Positions 1 through 7,220 of a stretch of DNA of 14,243 nt are shown here, one piece after another. How positions within the stretch are numbered: position 1 is the stretch's first letter; the number at the start of each line of letters is the position of its first letter. A program made the translations under genes and the position numbers. The notes under the pieces are model-generated. The model ran no database searches. It saw only the letters and a program-made list of their open reading frames with translations, and was not told where the DNA came from. Location: assembly GCA_002938115.1 (NCBI GenBank), contig PTKD01000030.1, positions 1 through 14,243 of the forward strand, written 5' to 3'. Source of the DNA: Alphaproteobacteria bacterium MarineAlpha9_Bin7 (GTDB taxonomy: Bacteria; Pseudomonadota; Alphaproteobacteria; UBA7887).

Positions 1-1611
1 GACGAACGTCTCCCCCAGAACCGACATGTCTATCTCATCTGCACCCAATAAATATAATGCCTTTAAATCTCCATTTTTGGCGGCCTTAAGCATTCCGCGG
101 GTGCGCAAGCCATCTGTTTTCGGAGTGACACCAAGATCCATACCCCCGACCCGCGCAGCTGCAGTATGTAGTACGTTAAAGCCGTTCCAATTTTCTTTGA
201 CAAAATCAAAACGGCTCGCAAGAAGCCGTGCGGCTGCTAGTATGTTTGGGCCATCCGGGCGCCCGAGGGGGCCTTGCCCCAGAACAAGCATTGGTCTTTC
301 AGCGTTTTCCAATTCTTTACAAAATTCATGGTTACCTAACGCAAGATCCTTCAAAGTCACCGCTCCCTCACCAAGTTCGGTGGTAAGATATGTCAAATTA
401 CCTTTTGCACCGATACGTGATACAGCGAAATCACCGCGGAGCCATCTTTCTCTCAGACGAGCATTGATTATAGGGGCCTCAAGCCGCGGGTTTGATCCAA
501 TTAATAAACAAAGATCCGCATCATCAATTCCCGCAATCGTCGAATTAAATAGATAGCCCGCACGTAAATTGATCGGCAACGCTGCGCCGTCTTGTCTGCA
601 ATCAATGTTTGGAGAACCTAGTAACGTCATAAGATCCTTAAGAGCCAACATGGACTCACAGTCGCAAAGATCCCCTGCGATGCCTCCGATCTGACTCCCG
701 TCAAGCCCAACCAACCTATCTTTTACCGAGGCAAAAGCTTCCTCCCAAGTGGCAGGCTCAAGTTTTCCTTTAGCATTCCTGAGGTATGGACGATCCAAAC
801 GCTGGCGAAGAAGTCCGTCATAAGCAAAACGTGTCTTATCCCCAATCCACTCCTGATTGATGTCGTCATTTACTCGTGGCAAAATCCGCATCACCTGATT
901 GCCTCGCGCGTCAACGCGAATATTGCTACCTACACCATCAAGAACATCGACCGATTCTATTTTTCTTAATTCCCAAGAACGTGAAGAAAAAGCGTAAGGC
1001 TTTGAAGTCAATGCGCCGACGGGACACAGATCTATGATGTTGCCTGACAGTTCCGAGCTCAAACCCGCCTCAATGGTTGTGGCAATCTCCAAATCCTCAC
1101 CACGCCACAAACCGCCCAAGTGAGGCGTGCCCGCAACCTCCTCCATAAATCGGACGCAACGTGTACAATGAATGCAACGGGTCATATATGTCTGGATTAG
1201 CGGGCCAAACTGTTTTTCATCAACTGCGCGTTTATTTTCGAGATAGCGGCTGAAGTCCCTCCCGTATCCCATAGCTTGATCTTGCAGGTCGCATTCCCCC
1301 CCCTGATCGCATATTGGACAGTCAAGCGGGTGATTGATGAGCAAAAATTCCATCACACCCTCTCGAGCCAATCGAACCGACTCCGTATTAGTGTGAATCT
1401 TCATCCCGTCCACGACTGGCATCGCGCACGATGCCACCGGCTTTGGAGATTTCTCAATTTCCACCAGGCACATGCGGCAATTTCCCGCGATAGATAACCG
1501 TTCATGGTAACAAAAGTGAGGGATTTCTATTCCCATGCTTTGACATGCCTGGAAGACTGTAGCGCCAGGTTCGACCTGCAGGATTTTGTCGTCAATCGTT
1601 ACCGTATACAT
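1..1611 (-). CDS. nuoG: NADH-quinone oxidoreductase subunit G, partial (C-terminus off the left edge)
   Basis: Large Fe-S subunit of complex I, in the cytoplasmic arm; it passes electrons from NuoF/NuoE towards NuoI and NuoB. An open frame of 537 codons runs from ATG at 1611 to base 1 without a stop. About 150 C-terminal residues should be missing, judging from the usual length near 690. The N-terminal ferredoxin-like domain has C34, C45, C48 and C62 for a [2Fe-2S] cluster. H94, C98, C101 and C107 form the His/Cys [4Fe-4S] site. C146, C149, C152 and C196 form a further [4Fe-4S] site. The rest is a molybdopterin-oxidoreductase-like domain that is catalytically inert in this family. The CxxCxxxC set for the extra N7 cluster, expected near residues 225-260, is absent, as in mitochondria and other alphaproteobacteria. 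The gene starts 11 bases after the nuoF stop, so it belongs to the same operon. Identity is secure. Confidence 0.96.
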   Translation of the reverse strand, partial: MYTVTIDDKILQVEPGATVFQACQSMGIEIPHFCYHERLSIAGNCRMCLVEIEKSPKPVASCAMPVVDGMKIHTNTESVRLAREGVMEFLLINHPLDCPICDQGGECDLQDQAMGYGRDFSRYLENKRAVDEKQFGPLIQTYMTRCIHCTRCVRFMEEVAGTPHLGGLWRGEDLEIATTIEAGLSSELSGNIIDLCPVGALTSKPYAFSSRSWELRKIESVDVLDGVGSNIRVDARGNQVMRILPRVNDDINQEWIGDKTRFAYDGLLRQRLDRPYLRNAKGKLEPATWEEAFASVKDRLVGLDGSQIGGIAGDLCDCESMLALKDLMTLLGSPNIDCRQDGAALPINLRAGYLFNSTIAGIDDADLCLLIGSNPRLEAPIINARLRERWLRGDFAVSRIGAKGNLTYLTTELGEGAVTLKDLALGNHEFCKELENAERPMLVLGQGPLGRPDGPNILAAARLLASRFDFVKENWNGFNVLHTAAARVGGMDLGVTPKTDGLRTRGMLKAAKNGDLKALYLLGADEIDMSVLGETFV

Positions 1612-1622
1612 AAGAAGCCCTG

Positions 1623-2897
1623 TCAAGCCGCCTTAGCACGATCAAGTATCCGTCGCTCAAGCTCCGAACGGAAATGGCGTATTAGTCCTTGTACGGGCCA
1701 CGCGGCGGCATCCCCAAAAGCACAAATTGTGTGACCCTCGACCTGTAACGTGACCTGCTCCAACAGGTCGATTTCTTCCATACGCGCCTCACCCATCGCA
1801 AGACGTTCCATCATTCTCCATATCCAGCCAGTACCCTCACGACAAGGGGTGCATTGACCGCAACTCTCATGCTTGTAAAATTTTGACAGCTTAGTAATAG
1901 CGGCGACAATATCGGTAGTTTTATCCATCACAATTACCGCCGCCGTACCCAGTCCGGACTTGACCTCGGACAAAGAATCGAAGTCCATCAACACCTCGTC
2001 GCAAATAGACTTTGGTATCAAAGGGACAGAGGAACCTCCTGGGATAACCGCCAATAAATTCTCCCAGCCCCCACGTACTCCGCCAGCGTGTTTATTGATT
2101 AAATCTTTGAGGGGAACTCCCATTGATTCTTCGACATTGCAAGGATTCTCTACATGACCAGAAATGCAAAATACCTTAGTTCCTGTATTATTTGCTCTTC
2201 CAAAGCTAGAAAACCAACTCGCGCCTCGTCTCATAATCGCGGGCGTAACTGCAATTGTTTCAACGTTGTTTACCGTCGTTGGACAGCCCCAAACGCCGGT
2301 GTTAGCCGGAAATGGCGGCTTCAAGCGTGGTTGCCCCTTTTTCCCTTCCAAACTCTCGATTAAAGCTGTCTCCTCGCCACAAATATACGCACCGGCACCA
2401 CGGTGCACATAAACGTCATGATGAAAACCCGAACCACAGGCATTACTACCAATTAACCCAGCTTCATAAGCCTCATCAATTGCGTGCTGGAGTGCCTTCG
2501 TTTCATTATAAAATTCCCCTCGCACGTATATGTAGGTCGCACAAGCTCCCATCGCAAAACCGGCAATTAAGGCACCCTCTATTAATTTATGCGGTTCGTG
2601 CCGAAGGATATCCCGGTCTTTACATGTACCAGGTTCGCTTTCATCGGCATTGACAATTAGGTAGGATGGGCGTCCATCCGACGGATCAGGCATAAATGAC
2701 CACTTCAATCCCGTGGGAAAACCAGCACCACCCCGGCCTCTAAGGCCCGAATCCTTCATGGTTTTTATAATTTCGTCGCGTCCTCGTGAGAGGATTTCCT
2801 TCGTAGAATTCCAATCTCCGTGAGCCCTAGCCTCCCTCAAATTCGGCACATATGCTCCGTATAGATTCTTAAAAATTCTATCTTTGTCAGCTAACAT
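1623..2897 (-). CDS. nuoF: NADH-quinone oxidoreductase subunit F (NADH- and FMN-binding)
   Basis: Entry point of complex I: it oxidises NADH, holds FMN and the N3 [4Fe-4S] cluster, and works with NuoE at the tip of the cytoplasmic arm. The 424-residue product has normal family length. The glycine-rich nucleotide site GRGGAGFPTGLKW is at residues 54-66, and the FMN-site stretch GAGAYICGEETALIESLEG is at 167-185. N3 ligands are C346, C349, C352 (ESCGQCTPCREG) and C392. The ATG start at 2897 gives the usual alphaproteobacterial opening (MLADKDRIFKNLYG). It lies 8 bases after the nuoE stop with only a weak upstream AGG, so translation probably depends on coupling to nuoE. Nothing is truncated and all key residues are present. 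Confidence 0.98.
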   Translation of the reverse strand: MLADKDRIFKNLYGAYVPNLREARAHGDWNSTKEILSRGRDEIIKTMKDSGLRGRGGAGFPTGLKWSFMPDPSDGRPSYLIVNADESEPGTCKDRDILRHEPHKLIEGALIAGFAMGACATYIYVRGEFYNETKALQHAIDEAYEAGLIGSNACGSGFHHDVYVHRGAGAYICGEETALIESLEGKKGQPRLKPPFPANTGVWGCPTTVNNVETIAVTPAIMRRGASWFSSFGRANNTGTKVFCISGHVENPCNVEESMGVPLKDLINKHAGGVRGGWENLLAVIPGGSSVPLIPKSICDEVLMDFDSLSEVKSGLGTAAVIVMDKTTDIVAAITKLSKFYKHESCGQCTPCREGTGWIWRMMERLAMGEARMEEIDLLEQVTLQVEGHTICAFGDAAAWPVQGLIRHFRSELERRILDRAKAA

Positions 2898-2905
2898 TTC
2901 AGAGC

Positions 2906-3514
2906 CTAGATTTCATTTAACGTTGTTAATCCCGCTTCCGGTTCTGAAAACCGCCGATTAGGATTCTGCGTTCCAACATTCACAGCTACACCAGTCCTCA
3001 AGGAATCCAACAAGTAAGCCATATTTCCCGGGTCAAGATCCTCGTAGTAGTCGTCGTTGATTTGGATGATAGGTGCATTTACGCAAGCGCCTAAACATTC
3101 AACTTCCATCAATGTGAACAAGCCGTCAGACGTGGTTTCACCCACACCGATCCCGAGGTGCTTAGAGCATGCTGTACGCACATCATCACCACCACGGAGC
3201 CAGCAAGGAGTGGTGCGACAAAATTGAATTAGAAATTTGCCACGAGGAGAAAGGTTAAACATTGTATAAAAACTGGCAACTTCAAATGCCCGAATTTCTG
3301 GCACATCAAGCAAAGAAGCCACGTAGCGAATCGCCACCTGCGGCAGCCATCCGCCCTGTTGACGCTGTGCAAGATCTAAAAGAGGTAAAAGTGCGCTTGC
3401 TTGTTTGCCGTCGGGATACTGGGAAATAATTTTTTCAGTTTCAAGTTTATTATCCCCGTTGAAGAAAAAACTTGTTGGTTGAATATCCTTTGTCGCAAAT
3501 TCGCGCTTCGTCAT
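2906..3514 (-). CDS. nuoE: NADH-quinone oxidoreductase subunit E (thioredoxin-like [2Fe-2S])
   Basis: The 24-kDa-type subunit of complex I carries the N1a [2Fe-2S] cluster and pairs with NuoF in the NADH dehydrogenase module. The 202-residue product has an N-terminal helical part that includes the family stretch around GGWLPQVAIRYVA (residues 54-66). A thioredoxin-like domain follows, with cluster ligands C99 and C104 (C-x4-C) and C140 and C144 (C-x3-C, in ECLGACVNAP). The product is longer than the E. coli protein through its N-terminus and a C-terminal tail after about residue 180, which is common in alphaproteobacteria. The start ATG overlaps the nuoD stop in an ATGA at 3514-3511, which fixes the start and implies translational coupling. 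Confidence 0.97.
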   Translation of the reverse strand: MTKREFATKDIQPTSFFFNGDNKLETEKIISQYPDGKQASALLPLLDLAQRQQGGWLPQVAIRYVASLLDVPEIRAFEVASFYTMFNLSPRGKFLIQFCRTTPCWLRGGDDVRTACSKHLGIGVGETTSDGLFTLMEVECLGACVNAPIIQINDDYYEDLDPGNMAYLLDSLRTGVAVNVGTQNPNRRFSEPEAGLTTLNEI

Positions 3515-4689
3515 CGATCAACCTCACCGAACACAATATCCATACTAGCAATACATGCCACCAAATCAGCTAGTTGGTGGCCTTTAGCCATAAAATCTAA
3601 GCCCTGCAGGTGCGCAAATCCTGGCGCACGAATTTTGCACCGATGAGGCCTGTTCGTGCCATCCGCCACGAGATAAACGCCGAATTCCCCCTTGGGCGCT
3701 TCCACCGCCGTATATGTCTCTCCCTCTGGGACACGATAACCCTCTGTATAAAGCTTAAAATGGTGTATCAGCGCCTCCATTGACCGTTTCATTTCCATAC
3801 GTCTTGGTGGAGCTAGTTTCTGATCCTCCACCATCACTGGTCCGCCTGGAAGTTCCTCAAGGCACTGCGCGATGATACGGAGACTTTGGCGTAATTCCTC
3901 CACACGCAAGAGGTAGCGATCATAGCAATCACCGTTTTTCCCTATCGGAACATCAAAGTCCATAGCCTCATAAACGTCATAGGGCTGCGATTTGCGGAGA
4001 TCCCAAGCGATTCCAGATCCCCGAAGCATTACACCGGAAAAACCCCAGTCGAGAGCTTGTTCGGGCGTGACCACCCCAATATCAACATTCCGTTGTTTCC
4101 AAATACGATTGTCGGTTAATAGTGTTTCGACATCATCAATGATAGAAGGAAAATTTTCTGCCCATTTTTGAATATCCTCAATCATTCCAGATGGCATGTC
4201 CTGGTGAACACCGCCAGGGCGGATATAGGCTGCATGCAAACGAGCACCTGAAACTTGTTCGTAAAAACCCATGAGTTTTTCACGTTCTTCAAACATCCAA
4301 AGGAAAGGTGTCATGGCCCCAATATCCAACGCATTGGTGCCGATTTGTAATAAATGATTAAGAATTCTTGTGATCTCATGAAAAAGTACGCGGATATATT
4401 GCCCGCGCAGCGGGACTTTACATCCAACAAGCTTCTCAACCGCAAGACTGAAACAATGTTCTTGTCCCATAACAGAAACATAATCAAGACGATCAAAGTA
4501 GGGCAATGCCTGCAGATAATTCTTATGCTCGATTAACTTCTCGGTACCTCGGTGAAGTAAACCGATATGTGGATCGGCTCGCTCACATACCTCCCCATCC
4601 ATTTCTAACACCAAACGTAATACGCCATGCGCCGCAGGATGCTGTGGACCAAAGTTAAAATTGAAATTTTTAATTTCGGTGCCTGGCAC
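3511..4689 (-). CDS. nuoD: NADH-quinone oxidoreductase subunit D (49-kDa quinone-site subunit)
   Basis: With NuoB it builds the quinone-reduction chamber of complex I, where the peripheral arm meets the membrane. The 392-residue product has family length for a stand-alone NuoD, not the NuoCD fusion of enterobacteria. The N-terminal signature FGPQHPAAHG is at residues 13-22, and HIGLLHRGTEK at 41-51. H21 and Y70 (in PYFDRLDY) match the residues that, in studied homologues, contact the quinone headgroup. The C-terminus (DIVFGEVDR) is typical of the family. The start is GTG at 4689. Its first base is the last base of the nuoC TAG stop (TAGTG), so initiation is probably by termination-reinitiation; an AAGG lies about ten bases upstream. 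No anomalies are seen. Confidence 0.98.
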   Translation of the reverse strand: MPGTEIKNFNFNFGPQHPAAHGVLRLVLEMDGEVCERADPHIGLLHRGTEKLIEHKNYLQALPYFDRLDYVSVMGQEHCFSLAVEKLVGCKVPLRGQYIRVLFHEITRILNHLLQIGTNALDIGAMTPFLWMFEEREKLMGFYEQVSGARLHAAYIRPGGVHQDMPSGMIEDIQKWAENFPSIIDDVETLLTDNRIWKQRNVDIGVVTPEQALDWGFSGVMLRGSGIAWDLRKSQPYDVYEAMDFDVPIGKNGDCYDRYLLRVEELRQSLRIIAQCLEELPGGPVMVEDQKLAPPRRMEMKRSMEALIHHFKLYTEGYRVPEGETYTAVEAPKGEFGVYLVADGTNRPHRCKIRAPGFAHLQGLDFMAKGHQLADLVACIASMDIVFGEVDR

Positions 4690-5339
4690 TATTTATCGCC
4701 TTCAGTGTCATCCATTGGGTCGAATGTGTCTTCATCTGGTAAAATATAACGGGCTCCTTCCCACGGGCTCATAAAATCAAACTGTCGAAACTCTTGCGTT
4801 AACGTGACTGGTTCATATACGACACGTTTTTGTTCCTCGTCGTATCTCACTTCTGTGTAACCACTCAGTGGAAAATCCTTGCGAAGGGGGTGACCATCAA
4901 AACCATAGTCCGTAAGTAATCTTCGTAAATCTGGGTGTTCCGCAAAATAAACCCCGTACATATCCCAGGCCTCGCGCTCATACCAACCCGCAGCGCTATA
5001 AACCTTCACAATGCTAGGAACCGGATCACCTTCATGGACCCTCACCTTCACGCGGATCCTTTGATTATATTGATGACTTAAAAGATGATAAACGATCTCA
5101 AATCGGAACTGCCGATCTGGATAATCAACACCGCACAAATCACTAAGTTGTTTGAATTGACACTGGGCGTCATCCCTCAAAAACGTCAAAACTCTAACCA
5201 AAAATGAAACATCACAGACTATAGTTAGCTGTTCATGAAGTATCGCAGCTTCTCTCAAATTTCCCTCAAGAGATGTTAGTAAATAGTCGCTGAGTTCCTT
5301 TAGCGAGTAGCCATCAAGCTGGGAACCAGGGTCGTTCAC
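4689..5339 (-). CDS. nuoC: NADH-quinone oxidoreductase subunit C (30-kDa subunit)
   Basis: Structural subunit of the connecting part of the complex I peripheral arm; it binds NuoD and carries no cofactor. The 216-residue product contains the 30-kDa subunit signature at residues 121-142 (ERE-x-WDMYGV, then HPDLRRLL), followed by the conserved GHPLRKDFPLSGY at 149-161. The C-terminus is acidic. The start is GTG at 5339, overlapping the nuoB TGA as GTGA, so translation is likely coupled. The downstream end shares one base with the nuoD start. Having nuoC and nuoD as separate genes is normal for alphaproteobacteria. Confidence 0.97.
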   Translation of the reverse strand: MNDPGSQLDGYSLKELSDYLLTSLEGNLREAAILHEQLTIVCDVSFLVRVLTFLRDDAQCQFKQLSDLCGVDYPDRQFRFEIVYHLLSHQYNQRIRVKVRVHEGDPVPSIVKVYSAAGWYEREAWDMYGVYFAEHPDLRRLLTDYGFDGHPLRKDFPLSGYTEVRYDEEQKRVVYEPVTLTQEFRQFDFMSPWEGARYILPDEDTFDPMDDTEGDK

Positions 5340-5881
5340 CTAACGATCGTGCCCGTACGACGTATTTTCTTTTGGAGCTGTAGCACTCCATAAAGCAACG
5401 CTTCCGCAGTAGGAGGGCATCCCGGGACATACACATCGACAGGTATAATACGATCGCAACCCCGAACCACCGAATAGGAGTAATGGTAATATCCCCCGCC
5501 ATTTGCACAGCTTCCCATTGAAATCACATAGCGTGGTTCAGCCATCTGATCATAGACTTTTCGGAGCGCCGGCGCCATTTTGTTGGTCAAAGTACCAGCG
5601 ACGATCATCAAATCTGATTGACGCGGGCTTGGCCGAAATATGGCTCCAAAACGATCTAAATCGTACCTACTTGCACCGGTATGCATCATTTCCACTGCGC
5701 AGCACGCCAATCCAAAGGTCATGGGCCAAAGAGATCCACTTCGAGCCCAAGTGATAACTTTGTCCAACCGTGTAACAAGGAATCTTTTCTCCGCCAAGCC
5801 ATCATCAGGGGCTTCCATTAAAGTGGTCCCATGAGGGTTTGTAGGAGATCGAAAACCTGCATTGGCACTGGTTAGTCCCAT
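5336..5881 (-). CDS. nuoB: NADH-quinone oxidoreductase subunit B (N2 [4Fe-4S] subunit)
   Basis: Holds the terminal N2 [4Fe-4S] cluster of complex I, which hands electrons to quinone at the NuoB/NuoD interface. Counting from the start chosen here, the 181-residue product has the four N2 ligands: the vicinal pair C60 and C61 (FGLACCAVEMM), C125 (GSCANGGGYY) and C155 (PGCPPTAEALLYG). The frame also has an ATG at 5902, which would add seven residues and overlap nuoA by 31 bases. I prefer ATG at 5881 because AAGGGAG sits seven bases before it, it overlaps nuoA by only 10 bases, and the protein then begins MGLTSANAGF, a familiar NuoB-type opening. No good Shine-Dalgarno precedes the upstream ATG. 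The 3' end overlaps nuoC as GTGA. Confidence 0.95.
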   Translation of the reverse strand: MGLTSANAGFRSPTNPHGTTLMEAPDDGLAEKRFLVTRLDKVITWARSGSLWPMTFGLACCAVEMMHTGASRYDLDRFGAIFRPSPRQSDLMIVAGTLTNKMAPALRKVYDQMAEPRYVISMGSCANGGGYYHYSYSVVRGCDRIIPVDVYVPGCPPTAEALLYGVLQLQKKIRRTGTIVR

Positions 5882-6237
5882 TCCAGAGCTCCCTTCTTCC
5901 ATTCATATATGAATCCGACTGTAAGCAATCCTAGAAACACCATCATTGATACAAAACCCGCCATTCCGATCCCCTTGAGGGAGACAGCCCAGGGGAAGAG
6001 AAACGCAACTTCCAAATCAAAAATAATAAAAAGAATCGCGACCAAATAAAATCTCACGTCAAACTGATCACGAGCATTTCCTAACGGCTCAAACCCACAT
6101 TCGTAGGGAGAAAGTTTTTCTGCATCCGGAGATTGCCGGGCCATAAAAAACGATCCCGCCACCAGGGCAACTGACAGCCCACTGGCAATTCCAAAAAACA
6201 CCAGAATTGGTAAGTACTCCGAGAGCAACGGATGCAT
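5872..6237 (-). CDS. nuoA: NADH-quinone oxidoreductase subunit A (ND3-like membrane subunit)
   Basis: Small membrane subunit of complex I, homologous to mitochondrial ND3; it lies at the junction of the membrane and peripheral arms. The 121-residue product shows three hydrophobic segments, about residues 9-32, 62-83 and 90-112. The long loop after the first segment contains YECGFEP (residues 45-51). C47 in that stretch corresponds to the ND3 cysteine known from the active/deactive transition in mitochondria. The acidic FDLE motif at 73-76 in the second segment is conserved. ATG at 6237 is preceded by a strong AGGTGA five bases upstream. It is the first gene of the nuo operon, with a candidate promoter between it and tRNA-Asp. 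Confidence 0.96.
   Translation of the reverse strand: MHPLLSEYLPILVFFGIASGLSVALVAGSFFMARQSPDAEKLSPYECGFEPLGNARDQFDVRFYLVAILFIIFDLEVAFLFPWAVSLKGIGMAGFVSMMVFLGLLTVGFIYEWKKGALEWD
5889..5895 (-). promoter_or_regulatory. Ribosome-binding site deciding the nuoB start
   Basis: AAGGGAG on the minus strand, inside the last codons of nuoA, ends seven bases before ATG at 5881. The alternative nuoB ATG at 5902 has no comparable purine-rich site, so this motif favours the shorter NuoB. Confidence 0.6.
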
Positions 6238-6336
6238 TCAATCACCTCAGATCTCTGCGTTGGTGCGCCCCCAAACACGGCCGACACTAGACAAACCGAG
6301 ACCCTCACCCATCCACCGACAATATATAGTCCCACC

Positions 6337-6366
6337 ATGATAAAGTGAAGCCACTAGTGTCGGCAA
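6337..6366 (-). promoter_or_regulatory. Candidate promoter of the nuo operon
   Basis: On the minus strand, TTGCCG (6366-6361) and TATCAT (6342-6337) are separated by 18 bases and lie about 100 bases before the nuoA start. This is a plausible housekeeping -35/-10 pair. The -35 overlaps the T-rich run just after tRNA-Asp, so nuo transcription could also come partly from tRNA read-through. The call rests on motif resemblance only. Confidence 0.35.
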
Positions 6367-6372
6367 AAAGAA

Positions 6373-6450
<78 letters not shown>

Positions 6451-6536
6451 GGAAATAGCGCCATTGCTTTACGCCACACCACTTTAACTGTCAATGTCAC
6501 AGCACTAACTTTCCCAAGTAGGGTACCATGAGAGTT

Positions 6537-6612
6537 TGGTGGGCGATGACGGGATCGAACCGCCGACCCCCTCGGTGTAAACGAGGTGCTCTCCCAGCTG
6601 AGCTAATCGCCC
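6537..6612 (-). tRNA. tRNA-Val (anticodon UAC)
   Basis: Complete cloverleaf on the minus strand. The acceptor stem GGGCGAT pairs with ATCGCCC, the anticodon stem is CCTCG/CGAGG, and the T arm contains GTTCGATCC. The loop TTTACAC gives anticodon TAC (plus-strand bases 6577-6579), which reads valine GUN codons. The discriminator is A and CCA is encoded (6539-6537). It lies between the HU terminator and tRNA-Asp. I could not find a clear promoter in the roughly 55 bases before it. Confidence 0.97.
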
Positions 6613-6666
6613 ATTGTGTAGAAGATATTCGATCAACTTGAACTTATTAAACATGAAACAGAACCA

Positions 6667-6703
6667 ATAAAAATGCCGGCGACTAACATGTCCACCGGCA
6701 TTT
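6667..6703 (-). terminator. Intrinsic terminator after the HU gene
   Basis: A perfect 9-base stem (6703-6695 pairs with 6679-6671; core AATGCCGG/CCGGCATT) with a 15-base loop is followed on the minus strand by TTTTTATT. It begins 23 bases past the HU stop, and the layout is that of a rho-independent terminator. It separates the HU transcript from the tRNA-Val/tRNA-Asp unit. Confidence 0.85.
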
Positions 6704-6726
6704 CCAAAAAACTCAACTTTGGACTG

Positions 6727-6999
6727 TTAGTTCAACGCCTCTTTAAGCGCCTTGCCTGCTTTAAACTTTGCATGATTTGAAGCAGGAATTGTAATGGCCT
6801 CGCCAGTACGGGGGTTCCGCCCCCTAGTCTGCGCGCGTCGCGCGACGCTAAAGGTACCAAAGCCGACCAACCTCACATCACCGCCACCTCTCAGTGCACC
6901 CGTGATTGATTCCAATACAGAGTCCACCGCTTTGGTAGCATCAGATTTGGATAGTCCTGCACTGCCCGCAACAGCACCAATCAGATCATTCTTATTCAC
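6727..6999 (-). CDS. hupB: HU family DNA-binding protein
   Basis: Small histone-like protein that binds and bends DNA as a dimer in the nucleoid. The 90-residue product has exact family length, with N-terminal dimerisation helices (MNKNDLIGAVAGSAGLSKSDA). The HU/IHF signature is VRLVGFGTFSVARRAQTRGRN at 42-62 (GFGTF at 46-50), and the DNA-binding arm has the conserved R61-N62-P63 (RNPRTGE). It ends FKAGKALKEALN, as HU proteins do. The start is GTG at 6999, with AGGGGGG six bases upstream; no other in-frame start fits the family. HU directly downstream of lon is a common arrangement. The gene seems to be its own unit, with a candidate promoter at 7114-7142 and the terminator at 6667-6703. The HU subtype name follows position, not a test. 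Confidence 0.96.
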   Translation of the reverse strand: MNKNDLIGAVAGSAGLSKSDATKAVDSVLESITGALRGGGDVRLVGFGTFSVARRAQTRGRNPRTGEAITIPASNHAKFKAGKALKEALN

Positions 7000-7005
7000 A
7001 GTTGG

Positions 7006-7012
7006 CCCCCCT
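7006..7012 (-). promoter_or_regulatory. Ribosome-binding site for the GTG start of the HU gene
   Basis: AGGGGGG on the minus strand ends six bases before GTG at 6999. It supports the rare start codon and is unusually G-rich. Confidence 0.6.
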
Positions 7013-7113
7013 GTTATTTCCTATTTGTTCTAAAAACATCGAGATAAGTTCGGCGATCCCCAACGCACCGAAACACCACAACATTCCGTGCCCCATGTCT
7101 CGTACCTGATACA

Positions 7114-7142
7114 ATCTAAACGCCGTGAACCGACGTCGTCAA
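7114..7142 (-). promoter_or_regulatory. Candidate promoter of the HU gene
   Basis: On the minus strand, TTGACG (7142-7137), close to the -35 consensus, is followed after 17 bases by TTAGAT (7119-7114). The implied leader before the GTG at 6999 is about 105 bases. It lies in the 221-base lon-HU spacer, which holds no gene I can see. Confidence 0.5.
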
Positions 7143-7220
7143 CGCAAAGATAGCTACAAAGCAACAATGTTTTGGGCATCCCTCATGCCTGACAAAGTTA
7201 TTGCTCATATATCTACTGGC

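Noticed and set aside
26..556. Plus-strand open frame of 176 codons
   Set aside because: It lies wholly opposite nuoG, whose frame carries intact family sequence; the plus-strand product resembles nothing and has no ribosome-binding site or gene context.
1276..2653. Several plus-strand open frames opposite nuoG and nuoF
   Set aside because: They are antisense shadows of well-conserved complex I genes, with compositions typical of reverse-frame translation.
7175..7189. Hairpin GGCAT/ATGCC after lon as a terminator
   Set aside because: The stem is only five bases and no T run follows on the minus strand.
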